In this document: positions 9,201-17,719 of the stretch, in pieces
How the letters are laid out: every line of letters begins with the position of its first letter
Numbering within the stretch: the stretch's first letter is position 1
Assembly (NCBI RefSeq): GCF_012273655.1
Contig: NZ_JAAWWP010000003.1
Coordinates: 124,001 to 188,000, forward strand
DNA from: Streptomyces physcomitrii
GTDB taxonomy: Bacteria; Actinomycetota; Actinomycetes; Streptomycetales; Streptomycetaceae
DNA length: 64,000 bases
Direction of reading: 5' to 3'
Position numbers and translations under genes: made by a program
The notes under the pieces: model-generated
Told to the model about the DNA's origin: nothing
What the model saw: the letters and a program-made list of their open reading frames with translations, nothing else
Database searches by the model: none

Positions 9201-11018
9201 CTTGACATCGGGCAGGGGGAGGGACGGGCAGGGGTCCGGGGTGACAGCCACAGCCTCGGAGCGAAGCGGGTGGACGCGGTGAGTCCCACCCCGACACGGC
9301 CGCCCGCGTGCAACCTGGTGCGGGACGCCTGGCTGCCCGTGCAGCGGCTCTCCGACGGCACGGTGGAGGAGGTATCGCTGCGCGAACTCTTCGCCCGAGC
9401 GGGCGAGTTCCGTCGGATCGTGGGTGATGTGCCGACGCAGGAGATCGCTCTGCTGCGGCTCGCCCTGGCTGTGCTGTACGACGCCCATCAGGGGCCCGTG
9501 GACCTCGACGCCTGGCTGGAGCTCTGGGAACCGGACACGGACGACACCTTCAGCCAGGTCACGTGCGCCTACCTCGACGAGATGGCGGAACGCTTCGAAC
9601 TCCTGGATGACAAAAGGCCGTTCTTCCAGACAGCCGACCTGAAGACGGCGAAGGACGAAGTGGCACCGCTGAGCCGGATCGTGACCGACGCGTCCTCCGG
9701 CGGGGCGCTGTTCTCCATGCGCCGACCGGGAGTCGAGCGCATCCCGTTCGCGGAGGCCGCCCGCTGGCTGGTGCACGCGCACGCGTTCGACGTGTCGGGC
9801 ATCAAGCCCGCCATGCGGCAGGACACCCGGGCCAAGGCGGGCAAGGTCTACCCGTTGGGCGTGGGTTCACTCGGGATGCTCGGCGGCATCTTCGCGGAGG
9901 GAGAGACACTGCGGGAGACGATGCTGCTCAACCTCGTACCGTTCGAGGAAGCGTACGGCGGCTCCGGATTCGAGCAGCGCATCCCGATGGACCGCCCCGT
10001 CTGGCGCCGCGACAAGCCGTACGGGTCCGGTCCGCGCGGGGCGAGGGAGGGCGGGCCGGAGCCCGCCGGTTTGCGGGACCTGTACACCTGGCAGAGCCGC
10101 CGTATCCGGCTGGTGGCCGACGGCGACTCGGTAACCGGGGTCGTCCTGGGGTACGGCGACCCGCCGACGCAGGAGTCGCCCTGGGTGCTGGAGCCGATGA
10201 CCGCCTGGCGGCGCAGCGGGGTCCAAGAGAAGAAGCGCAAGCGGGTGCCGTACTACACCGCACTGCGGCACCAGCCACGCAGGGCAGCCTGGCGCGGGCT
10301 GGAGTCGCTGCTGCATCTGCGGGCCGGCGAGGAGGTGACCGGAAAGCCGGGCGAGGGTGCCCAGCGGCTCCGGCCGCGGATCACCAAGTGGCTGCGGCTG
10401 CTAGCCACGGAACTGGCCGACGAGGAACTCCTGCCACTGTCGAAGCTGATACGGCTGAGGACTGTGGGAGTCGAGTACGGCACACAGCAGTCGGTCGTCG
10501 ATGAGATCGTCGACGACGCCGTGGTTCTGCCGGTGATCACTCTCCACGCCGGGAACGAGGTCTACGGGGCCGCGGCGGTCGACGCCGTCAGCGACGCCGA
10601 CCAGGCGGTAGGGGCGCTGGCTCAGTTGGCTGCCAACCTTGTGCGCGCGGCCGGCGGGGAGCACACCGACGTTGCGATGGACACCGTCCGGGACCGGGCG
10701 TTCGGCGCGCTGGACGGCCCGTACCGCAAGTGGCTGCGTGAACTGGGCCAGCAGCCAGACCTGCTGGATGCCCTGCGACAGTGGCGGGAGACCGTCCGAC
10801 ATCAGGTGGAGCAACTGGCCCGGCAGGAGATCCGCTCGGCAGGCCGGTCCGCAGTCGAAGGACGGATGGTCGACCTTCCCGGGCGCGGCGCCACCCTGCT
10901 GGACGCCGGGCGGGCAGATCTCTGGTTCCGCGGCCGACTGGCGAAGGTCCTCGGCACGGTGCCACGTCCGGACAATGAGGCCGCCGAGACGGCACAGCCG
11001 CCGGTCGGCAACTACTGA
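6219..11018 (+). CDS. cas3-cse1: Cas3-Cse1 (Cas8e) fusion protein, type I-E
   Basis: A single 1599-residue protein combining the effector nuclease-helicase with the large Cascade subunit. HD nuclease: WRHLADSG near residue 38 and FMATSHDIGK near 84. SF2 helicase: Walker A APMGEGKTE near 321, DEVH box VVIDEVHAYD near 477, SAT motif near 511, and motif VI QRMGRLHRH near 685. A charged Gly/Asp/Glu-rich linker (about 960-1025) leads into Cse1, starting NLVRDAWLPVQRL near 1030, with about 570 residues as expected for Cse1. The RBS is AAGGAA nine bases before the ATG. Such fusions are known in some Streptomyces type I-E loci and imply obligate coupling of target recognition and degradation. There is no separate cas3 or cse1 in the island. 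Confidence 0.95.
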   Translation: MAVGSEDQAPTPGRPLSGAARSVWAKYEHKSGSWLPLWRHLADSGAVAGLLWEHWLPESAKRVVREDLPGTEEEVVKLVRFMATSHDIGKCTPAFACQVEELAGRMRDRGLDMLTAKEYGSARRLAPHGLAGQLLIQEWLRERYGLTARVSGQFAVVAGGHHGAPPESGQIHDVRLRPHLLRHTGTSEEVWRRTQFELLDWSAELCRAREVLTQLESVRLSQPAQVLLTAVVILADWIASAPELFPYAPESWLVGGESRRLQAAWEGLELTAPWQPTEPAGSVEELFAARSPQLAGASLRPVQAEAVRLAREMAPGGLLIVEAPMGEGKTEAALAAAEVLAARSGAGGLLLALPTRATSDAMFKRLRAWLDALPAEGGAGNWSVVLAHAKAALQSDWAGLLREEDRAISAVDPDGDAYGGGRNRWQPSGLHAHQWLRGRKKQLLASFAVGTIDQVLFAGLKSRHLALRHLAVAGKVVVIDEVHAYDAYMNRYLDRTLEWLAAYRVPVVLLSATLPAARRQELAAAYAGTEAARGVETAADAYPLLTAVSPGREAITAHPAAASGRQAAVSVEPLDDDVELLADRLETELADGGCALVVRNTVTRVLEAARVLRERFGNGQVTVAHSRFLAADRAANDVRLVERYGPGGDRPARHVVVASQVVEQSLDVSFDLLVTDLAPVDLVLQRMGRLHRHPAPGRPARLATPKCLITGVVDWTASPPLPVKGSRAVYRGDWTLLRASAALAPHLRGAPVRLPDDISTLVQRAYGDGKIGPEEWADATERARERHAALIDAKQRRADAFLLGHVGRPGRPLYGWLEAHAGDADDSISGRAQVRDSDETLEVLVVQRWDNGRITTVPWLGDRRGGLDLPVDSPPTRRAAEAVAASALTLPGAFSHLEIIDSTIAELERFLVPAWQVKECPWLAGQLILVLDERCQTRLSGYELSYSTQDGLSFAVPGAELEASEKAADDSKGAERDGVALEGRDGKVRAEGDALDIGQGEGRAGVRGDSHSLGAKRVDAVSPTPTRPPACNLVRDAWLPVQRLSDGTVEEVSLRELFARAGEFRRIVGDVPTQEIALLRLALAVLYDAHQGPVDLDAWLELWEPDTDDTFSQVTCAYLDEMAERFELLDDKRPFFQTADLKTAKDEVAPLSRIVTDASSGGALFSMRRPGVERIPFAEAARWLVHAHAFDVSGIKPAMRQDTRAKAGKVYPLGVGSLGMLGGIFAEGETLRETMLLNLVPFEEAYGGSGFEQRIPMDRPVWRRDKPYGSGPRGAREGGPEPAGLRDLYTWQSRRIRLVADGDSVTGVVLGYGDPPTQESPWVLEPMTAWRRSGVQEKKRKRVPYYTALRHQPRRAAWRGLESLLHLRAGEEVTGKPGEGAQRLRPRITKWLRLLATELADEELLPLSKLIRLRTVGVEYGTQQSVVDEIVDDAVVLPVITLHAGNEVYGAAAVDAVSDADQAVGALAQLAANLVRAAGGEHTDVAMDTVRDRAFGALDGPYRKWLRELGQQPDLLDALRQWRETVRHQVEQLARQEIRSAGRSAVEGRMVDLPGRGATLLDAGRADLWFRGRLAKVLGTVPRPDNEAAETAQPPVGNY

Positions 11019-11072
11019 CACCACCTCCCCGAACCGCCGCGTCCGGGACTCCGATTCTGTGGAGAGCTACCG

Positions 11073-12014
11073 ATGGCACCAGTGACCGATGATTCACCGC
11101 ACGTACCCGGCCGAAGCGGGCATCTCCGGCCGCTGCCTGGGCTGGCCGTCGCCCGGTTCCTCCCTGAGCTGCAGGGCGGGTACCGGCAGGATGTCGGCTG
11201 GGCAGTCGCCGACGTGGCCCGGCTGCGCCGCGAGGCCGGAAGACAGGCGCACGAGTCGCCCACGGCCTGGGGTCTGGGGCATCTGGAGACCCTGGGCGCA
11301 CTCCGTCTGGAACGCGCAGACGCCCTGCGGAAGGCACGGGGGGCGGGCAGCGTGGACCCCGCTCTTCTCTCCTCGCGCGGCTATACCGCACGCGAGGCTC
11401 AGGAGCGGCGGGAAGACAACGCCGTCCACCTCGCGGTGACGCTCTGGGCGCTGCACCAGCAGTCGGTACGGGACGAGCCCATGCACCGGCCCGGGTGGGC
11501 CTTCGGCCGCTCGGTCCGGCGACTGGCGCTCGGCGAGACGGGAGTTGGGAACCCGACCGGCACGAAGGACGCGGAGAACGGACAGGGCAAGAGCGACGCG
11601 GAGGATGCTGGCGGTGTGCGCCGAGACGCGGAAGCGAAGCCCGCCGATGTGAAACCCGGGGACGCGCGTCCCGTGGAGGCCGGAGCGCTGAACGAGACCG
11701 TCCGCAAGCGGTACGTACGGGTCGGCGCGTCCACAGACATCACGGTCGTGGCGACTCGACTGCGCGAACTAGTGCTGATGCTGCGCGATGCCCGTATCCC
11801 GCTCGACTATGTGCGCCTCGCCGACCAGCTGTTCCGGTGGCAGAACCCGACCGCGCGCGACTCCGTCACCCGTGCCTGGGGCGTCGAACTGCACCGCCGG
11901 TACTGGGGACCGGACGACAGAGCCGCCGAGGAGACGGCCGAGACAGCGGGCGTCCGGGCAGCCGACCCGGACGACGAGTCCGGGGACGGGGAGGAGCGGG
12001 GCTTCGACGCTTGA
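11073..12014 (+). CDS. cse2: Cse2 (Cas11e) small subunit of Cascade, with internal low-complexity insert
   Basis: The 313-residue product begins MAPVTDDSPHVPGRSG. The N-terminal helical half (FLPELQGGYRQDVGWAVADVARLRR ... AVTLWALHQQS) and the C-terminal half (DITVVATRLRELVLMLRDARIPLDYVRLADQLFRW) match the two helical parts of Cse2. They are separated by about 60 residues rich in D, E, K, A and G (around residues 160-215), and an acidic tail follows. Typical Cse2 is 160-220 residues, so this one is long because of the insert. Its place right after the large subunit supports the call. In Cascade two copies bind the target and displaced strands. Confidence 0.88.
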   Translation: MAPVTDDSPHVPGRSGHLRPLPGLAVARFLPELQGGYRQDVGWAVADVARLRREAGRQAHESPTAWGLGHLETLGALRLERADALRKARGAGSVDPALLSSRGYTAREAQERREDNAVHLAVTLWALHQQSVRDEPMHRPGWAFGRSVRRLALGETGVGNPTGTKDAENGQGKSDAEDAGGVRRDAEAKPADVKPGDARPVEAGALNETVRKRYVRVGASTDITVVATRLRELVLMLRDARIPLDYVRLADQLFRWQNPTARDSVTRAWGVELHRRYWGPDDRAAEETAETAGVRAADPDDESGDGEERGFDA

Positions 12015-12131
12015 CCGGTCATGCCGGCGGCTCGCCACCACCCCGCGGCCGTTCCCCTTCCCGCCCCACGCGCCCCCTCCTCCGACGCCCTTCACTTCCG
12101 GCCCAATCGTCGATACGAGAGCAGAACTCCT

Positions 12132-13325
12132 GTGACACGCAGCATCGTTGACATCCACATCCTGCAGAACGTGCCGCCCAGCAACATGAATCGAGACGAC
12201 ACCGGTACCCCCAAGTCCGCCTACTACGGCGGGGAACGCAGGGCCCGGGTCTCCAGCCAGGCGTGGAAGCGGGCCACCAGGAATCGGTTCCAGCAGTTGC
12301 TCCCGCCTGAGGAACTCGGTGTGCGGACGAAGCGGGTAGTGGAGGCGCTTGTGGAGCGCATCACGGAGCGGGATGCGACCGTCGCCGACAACGCGGTGAA
12401 GCTGGCCGAAGAAGTGCTGTCGGTCGCGACCGGCTCGACGCTGGATGTGCCCAAGCGCAAGGCCAAGGATGACGGCAGTGGCGGCGCACTCCCCGAGGCG
12501 AAGTACCTGATGTTCCTCAGCCGAAGGCAGTTGGACGCGCTAGCCGACATCGCAGTCGCCGAGAGCGACGGAGGCGATCCCGCGACTCTGAAAGCGGAGC
12601 TGAAGGACAAGACGAAGAAGGCGAGGGCCCGTGCCGCCGTCGACACCCGGCACTCGGTGGACATCGCCCTCTTCGGCCGAATGGTGGCCGACACCGCCGG
12701 CCTCAACGTGGATGCCGCAGCACAGGTCGCCCACGCGCTCAGCGTGCACCGGTCCGAGTTGGAGTCGGACTACTACACGGCCGTGGACGACTTGAGCGGC
12801 GATTCCGATTCCGGAGCCGGAATGATCGGGACCGTCGACTTCAACTCCGCGACCCTCTACCGGTACGCAGCCGTCGACGTGGACGAACTCCATCGCAATC
12901 TCGGTGCGGGGCTCGACCCGGAGCAGCCGCCTAGCACCCCCGCCGCGAAGGCGCTCACGGCGTTCCTGGAGGCGTTCATCACCTCCCTGCCGACCGGGAA
13001 GATCAACACCTTCGCCCACCACACCCTGCCTTCGGTGGTCGTGGTCAAACTCCGCGACCGCTGGCCGCTGAACTTCGTGGGTGCTTTCGAGACGCCGGTG
13101 CCGAAGAGCGCAAGCGGCGGCTTCCTCCGCGGAAGCTGCGATCAACTGGCGGCTCACGTAGCAGAGATGGAGCGGGCGTATGGGCTCGACTCCGACCCCA
13201 CCTGGGTGTTCCGGGTGGGCGAGGAGACCAAAGGCCTGGCCGGCCTGGGCAGCGCACTGACACTGAGGACACTGCTCGAGCAGGTCGGTTCGACGGTCCG
13301 CGAGCGGCTGGAGTCCGGCGCATGA
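12132..13325 (+). CDS. cas7e: Cas7e (Cse4/CasC) backbone subunit of Cascade
   Basis: Starts at a GTG giving (V)TRSIVDIHILQNVPPSNMNRDD, the standard Cse4 N-terminus. The longer in-frame reading back to 12021 lacks similarity and a ribosome-binding site. 397 residues, usual for the family. The crRNA-binding RRM-like fold is expected, and the segments YYGGERRARVSSQAWKRATR and GKINTFAHHTLPS are typical. Six copies coat the crRNA in Cascade. The 117-bp gap before it is the only sizeable gap in the cas operon; the stop overlaps cas5 by 4 bp. Confidence 0.95.
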   Translation: MTRSIVDIHILQNVPPSNMNRDDTGTPKSAYYGGERRARVSSQAWKRATRNRFQQLLPPEELGVRTKRVVEALVERITERDATVADNAVKLAEEVLSVATGSTLDVPKRKAKDDGSGGALPEAKYLMFLSRRQLDALADIAVAESDGGDPATLKAELKDKTKKARARAAVDTRHSVDIALFGRMVADTAGLNVDAAAQVAHALSVHRSELESDYYTAVDDLSGDSDSGAGMIGTVDFNSATLYRYAAVDVDELHRNLGAGLDPEQPPSTPAAKALTAFLEAFITSLPTGKINTFAHHTLPSVVVVKLRDRWPLNFVGAFETPVPKSASGGFLRGSCDQLAAHVAEMERAYGLDSDPTWVFRVGEETKGLAGLGSALTLRTLLEQVGSTVRERLESGA

Positions 13326-14077
13326 CTACGCTGCTGCTGCGGCTCGCCGGGCCGCTCCAGTCGTGGGGGGCCTCCTCCCGGTTCGTGCAGCGCAGCACGG
13401 AGAACGCGCCGACCAAGAGCGGAGTGCTCGGTCTGCTGGCCGCCGCGGAGGGCCGCCCGCGCGAAGCCGATCTCTCCGACCTGGCCGCGCTACGTTTCGG
13501 TGTCCGCATCGACCGGCCCGGCTCCCGCATCCGCGACTTCCACAAGGCGGAGAACAGCGACACGGGACGCGTACTGCCGCTGTCCCACCGGTACTACCTC
13601 GCCGACGCGGTCTTCGTCGCCGGAGTCGAGGGCGAGGACGCGTTCATGAGGCGGCTGTACGCCGCCGTCGACGCGCCCCGGTTCCTTCCGTATCTGGGAC
13701 GCCGCTCATGCCCGCCGTCGCATCCGCTGCTCCTGGAGGACAAGGGCTCTCTCAGCACCCTTCCGTTGGAGGACGCGCTCCAAAAGGCTCCGTGGCAGGG
13801 AGGAAGGGGCCCACGCAACCGCCGGGCGGAGGACGGCCAGCCGCCGGAGGAACTGGACATGCTGCTGGACTGTCCGCCGCAGGACACCCCCGACTTCCAG
13901 CTCCGCGACACCCCTCTCAGCTACGACCCGCACCACCGCCGGTACGCGATGCGCGGCGTACGGACCGGGTACGTACCGGCTTCGGCTCCTCTCCACGACC
14001 CGACAGCCCACCTGCGGCCGGCCCAGACCGCGCGGCACGACTCGTCTGCTCCGCCCCTCGCCACGGACGACTTCTAG
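13322..14077 (+). CDS. cas5e: Cas5e (CasD) subunit of Cascade
   Basis: 251 residues, starting MTTLLLRLAGPLQSWGASSRF, the Cas5e signature with the LQSWG motif. It caps the 5' handle of the crRNA. The start codon overlaps the cas7e stop (ATGA), giving translational coupling. Family features such as GVLGLLAAAEGRPR and FHKAENSDTGRVLPLSHRYYL are present. Confidence 0.95.
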   Translation: MTTLLLRLAGPLQSWGASSRFVQRSTENAPTKSGVLGLLAAAEGRPREADLSDLAALRFGVRIDRPGSRIRDFHKAENSDTGRVLPLSHRYYLADAVFVAGVEGEDAFMRRLYAAVDAPRFLPYLGRRSCPPSHPLLLEDKGSLSTLPLEDALQKAPWQGGRGPRNRRAEDGQPPEELDMLLDCPPQDTPDFQLRDTPLSYDPHHRRYAMRGVRTGYVPASAPLHDPTAHLRPAQTARHDSSAPPLATDDF

Positions 14078-14086
14078 GAACCGCCG

Positions 14087-14851
14087 ATGTACCTGACCCG
14101 CTTCCGCATCAATACGGCCCGCTCCGGAGCCCGTGCCCTGCTCGCCTCTCCCCAGCGCCTGCACGGTGCCGTTGACATGGCGTTCCCGGAGCCTCCGGCC
14201 CGCGACGGCGGCGGCCCCCGAATCCTGTGGCGACTGGACCGGGCCCCGGCCAACCGCGTCGATCTACTCATCTCCAGTCCGGGCCGGCCCGACCTCACCC
14301 ATCTGGCCGAGCAGGCGGGCTGGCCGAGTCTGGGCGCGGAGGGGTGGGCCACGTTCGCCTACGGAGATTTCCTGGACGCGCTCGCGGTGGGCGGCGAGTG
14401 GGCGTTCCGGCTCACCGCCAACCCGCTGCACCACATCCGGCGCGAGCAGGACCCAGTGGGCGCCCCGACCAAGCGGGCGGCCCACGTGACCGTCGGACAC
14501 CAGGTCGGCTGGCTGCTCAAGCACCAGGAGCGGGCCGGGTTCGAGGTGCTTCCCAGGGAAGGGACCGCCGTCGAGAGCGGTGCGGGGGCGGATGCGGAGA
14601 CCGGGGAGACTCCGGTGCAGTGGCGCTATCAACTGGTCGTCCACGACCGCACGCCAGTGCGGTTCCCGCGGCGCACGGAGCAGCCAAGGGGCCGACGCGG
14701 CTCCGACTCCGACGTGCGCTTCACCCGGGCCACCTTCGACGGACGGCTGCGCATCACCGACCTCACGGCATTCCGCCGTACGCTCACCCACGGGATGGGC
14801 AAGTCGAAGGCGTACGGATGCGGCCTGATGACTCTCGCGCCGGTGAAGTGA
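14087..14851 (+). CDS. cas6e: Cas6e (Cse3/CasE) crRNA endoribonuclease
   Basis: 254 residues beginning MYLTRFRINTARSGARALLASPQRLHGAVDMAFPE, the classic Cas6e N-terminus. The catalytic histidine is probably the one in SPQRLHGAV, near residue 26. A glycine-rich RNA-binding loop GMGKSKAYGCGLMTL closes the C-terminus. It cuts the pre-crRNA in the repeat hairpin (CCCCGCGC/GCGGGG stem here) and stays bound to the 3' handle. Nine bases separate it from cas5e. Confidence 0.95.
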   Translation: MYLTRFRINTARSGARALLASPQRLHGAVDMAFPEPPARDGGGPRILWRLDRAPANRVDLLISSPGRPDLTHLAEQAGWPSLGAEGWATFAYGDFLDALAVGGEWAFRLTANPLHHIRREQDPVGAPTKRAAHVTVGHQVGWLLKHQERAGFEVLPREGTAVESGAGADAETGETPVQWRYQLVVHDRTPVRFPRRTEQPRGRRGSDSDVRFTRATFDGRLRITDLTAFRRTLTHGMGKSKAYGCGLMTLAPVK

Positions 14852-14861
14852 GGAGCCGTCC

Positions 14862-15827
14862 ATGAGCACTGTCGGCAAACGCAGCCTCTCCTCGCCTCGC
14901 GAACTCACCCGGGTCGGCGACCGCACCGCATTCCTCTACCTGGAGCGCTGCACCGTCCACCGGGACGACAACGCCCTCACCGCCACCGACGCCGACGGGG
15001 TCACCCACATCCCGTCGGCAACCATCGGGGCCCTGCTGCTGGGCCCGGGCACGCGCGTCACGCACCAAGCGATGGCCCTGCTCGGGGAGAGTGGCGCCGC
15101 CGTGAGCTGGGTCGGCGAGCACGGCGTACGCTTCTACGCCGGCGGCCGGGCGCTCACCCGCTCGTCCGGTCTGCTGGAGGCGCAGGCGACGGCGTGGGCG
15201 AACCGGCGTACCCGAGTGCAGGTGGCCCGGGAGATGTACCGCATGCGGTTCCCCGGCGAGGACACCGCCGGCTGCAGCCGGGACGACCTGCTGCGGATGG
15301 AGGGACGCCGGGTCAAGCAGTGCTACCGGCAGGAATCCGAGCGCACCGGAGTCCGCTGGGTCCGGCGGGACTACCATCACGGCGACTTCGCCGCCGGCGA
15401 CGCTCCCAACCAGGGGGTCACGGCCGCCGCCCAGTGCATGTACGGGGTGGCTCACGCCGTGGTGGCCGCCCTCGGCTGCTCCCCCGGACTGGGTTTCGTG
15501 CACTCAGGGCACGAACGATCCTTCGTCCTCGACATCGCCGACCTCTACAAGACAGAGATCGCCATTCCGGCTGCCTTCGACGCGGCCGCGGCCGGTGACG
15601 AGGACGTGCCGACCCGCACCCGGCGGGCGCTGCGTGACCGCATCAACAAGACCGGTCTGCTGGAGCGTTGCGTCGACGACATCAAGAAACTCCTGCGCTA
15701 CGACAACTCCGGGACCGACGGCACAGCGTCGGACGGCGGTCCAGACAGGGATCGGGTCGGCATCCAGACCGACAGCAGCCAACTACTGGCCTCCGGGCGC
15801 AACTACGGAGACGAGCCTGTCTGGTGA
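14862..15827 (+). CDS. cas1: Cas1, CRISPR adaptation integrase
   Basis: 321 residues, type I-E form (starts MSTVGKRSLSSPREL). The catalytic triad is visible: Glu in RMEGRRVKQCY near residue 145, His in GFVHSGHERSF near 213, and Asp in VLDIADLYK near 227. It forms the integrase complex with Cas2 that inserts new spacers at the leader end. The stop overlaps the cas2 start by 4 bp. Confidence 0.96.
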   Translation: MSTVGKRSLSSPRELTRVGDRTAFLYLERCTVHRDDNALTATDADGVTHIPSATIGALLLGPGTRVTHQAMALLGESGAAVSWVGEHGVRFYAGGRALTRSSGLLEAQATAWANRRTRVQVAREMYRMRFPGEDTAGCSRDDLLRMEGRRVKQCYRQESERTGVRWVRRDYHHGDFAAGDAPNQGVTAAAQCMYGVAHAVVAALGCSPGLGFVHSGHERSFVLDIADLYKTEIAIPAAFDAAAAGDEDVPTRTRRALRDRINKTGLLERCVDDIKKLLRYDNSGTDGTASDGGPDRDRVGIQTDSSQLLASGRNYGDEPVW

Positions 15828-16198
15828 CTGTCATCGTCCTGACCAACTGCCCTGCCGGACTACGCGGCTTCCTCACCCGCTGGATGCTCGAGATCTCCGC
15901 CGGCGTCTTCATCGGCTCCCCTTCCGCCCGGGTCCGGGACATCCTCTGGGAAGAGATACGCACATACTCCGGCCAAGGCCGCGCCCTCCTCGCCCACACC
16001 ACCGACAACGAACAAGGCTTCACCTTCCGCACCCACGACCACGCCTGGCACCCCACCGACCATGAGGGCCTCACCCTCCTCCACCGCCCCAGCCAACCGA
16101 ATGCCGCCCCAGGGGTGGCGAGAGCGCCCGGGGCATCGGGGCAGCCGCCGAAGCAGGGGTGGAGCAAGGCAGCGAAGCGACGACGGTTCGGAGGATGA
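15824..16198 (+). CDS. cas2: Cas2e, adaptation complex subunit
   Basis: Starts at the GTG that overlaps the cas1 stop (GTGA). The product (V)TVIVLTNCPAGLRGFLTRWMLEISAGVFIG is the I-E form of Cas2, the structural dimer between two Cas1 dimers. 124 residues, with a basic C-terminal tail (KQGWSKAAKRRRFGG). The gene ends 34 bp before the array 2 leader. Confidence 0.95.
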   Translation: MTVIVLTNCPAGLRGFLTRWMLEISAGVFIGSPSARVRDILWEEIRTYSGQGRALLAHTTDNEQGFTFRTHDHAWHPTDHEGLTLLHRPSQPNAAPGVARAPGASGQPPKQGWSKAAKRRRFGG

Positions 16199-16232
16199 GA
16201 CGGCAAAGAATGTCACTTATGACCCATACACC

Positions 16233-16293
16233 GGAGTTTGGCAAAGCAGGTAAAGTCCACTGCCTGGCGGGATAGCACCGCAGGTCAGCTCCT
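16233..16293 (+). promoter_or_regulatory. Leader of CRISPR array 2
   Basis: A 61-bp segment that aligns without gaps to the array 1 leader (GGAGTT, GCAAAGCA, GTAAA, GGCG, CACCGCAGGTCA, CTCCT). Both arrays are thus probably served by the same Cas1-Cas2 and possibly the same host factor. Confidence 0.75.
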
Positions 16294-17719
16294 GTGGTCC
16301 CCGCGCATGCGGGGGTGGTCCCACGACGTCTCCTCGGGGTGCTCGGGGTGGTGGGTGGTCCCCGCGCATGCGGGGGTGGTCCCTCGGCCTGAGCGAGGGC
16401 ACCGTGTCGACGCACGTGGTCCCCGCGCATGCGGGGGTGGTCCCCACCGCGAGCATCCCCGGCGTCACCTCGGTGTGGTGGTCCCCGCGCATGCGGGGGT
16501 GGTCCCTCTCCGGCGCGCGGGCCAGAGACGTGCAGTACGTGGTCCCCGCGCATGCGGGGGTGTTCCCCGGGACGGCCGTCTCGCGTGGACCGTGTGGGAG
16601 TGGTCCCCGCGCATGCGGGGGTGTTCCCTGGACCCAGTCGGTCGAGCTACGGCGCCTCGAGTGGTCCCCGCGCATGCGGGGGTGTTCCAGTCGTCGGTGT
16701 CGCTGCGCTTCCACAGGACGAGTGGTCCCCGCGCATGCGGGGGTGTTCCCGCACGGCCCTCATGGTCGAGATGCTGCTCTGGGTGGTCCCCGCGCATGCG
16801 GGGGTGTTCCGCACCCCGTGCACGTCCGCACGGTCACCGCCCTGTGATCCCCGCGCATGCGGGGGTGTTCCCGCGGGGTCCGAGGCGAGGAGTTGGAGCA
16901 TGGTGTGATCCCCGCGCATGCGGGGGTGTTCCCACTGCGGACTGCACCGGGCCGGGCAAGGCACCGTGGTCCCCGCGCATGCGGGGGTGTTCCCCCGGCC
17001 GCCCGCGCCGTGGTGCGCGCCGGGGTGTGGTCCCCGCGCATGCGGGGGTGGTCCCCGGTGCGGGCTGCTCTGCCAGATCCTCCAGGCGTGGTCCCCGCGC
17101 ATGCGGGGGTTGTCCCGAGGTGTGGCCGCTGACCCGGTCTCCCGTCGGGTGGTCCCCGCGCATGCGAGGGTGGTCCCGCAGAGAACAGGTCCGTCGCAAC
17201 CGCGCAGGTGTGGTGCCCGCGCATGCGGGGGTGGTCCCTGAGCCCCCGCGAGCGGCTGCAAGCTCTGGAGGTGGTCCCCGCGCATGCGGGGGTGGTCCCC
17301 GCCGGTGCCCCGGCTGCTGTTCGTGCCTCCGGTGGTCCCCGCGCATGCGGGGGTGGTCCCGGGACGGCGGACCCCTTCGACGTCGGCGACGCGTGGTCCC
17401 CGCGCATGCGGGGGTGGTCCCGGCATGGGCGACTCCTCTGGTGCGGTGGCCCGGTGGTCCCCGCGCATGCGGGGGTGGTCCGGGGTCCAGCCTGGTCTGG
17501 GAGGCCCGGCCCAAGTGGTCCCCGCGCATGCGGGGGTGGTCCCGGGACGAACTCCAGGGCGCCGAGTGGGATGGTGGGGTCCCCGCGCATGCGGGGATGG
17601 TCCCTGGTCGACCGTACGGGCGTCGTGACGTCCGCGGTGGTCCCCGCGCATGCGGGGTAATCCCCGAAGGACTGGCCTTCAGCCCCCGACGTGGTCCCCG
17701 CGCACGCGGAGATGGTTCC
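16294..17719 (+). CRISPR. CRISPR array 2, type I-E, 24 repeats
   Basis: Same 29-bp repeat as array 1. Repeats start at 16294, 16355, 16416, 16478 and then every 61 bp from 16539 to 17637, with a last degenerate copy at 17691. Repeats 5-12 (16539-16966) end in GTGTTCC instead of GTGGTCC, and two of them also begin GTGATCC. The copy at 17088 has TTGTCC, and point variants occur at 17149, 17210 and 17576. Spacers are 32-33 bp. Decay at the right end agrees with a left-hand leader. One spacer (16384-16415) encodes a LuxR-type helix if read as protein. Confidence 0.97.
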
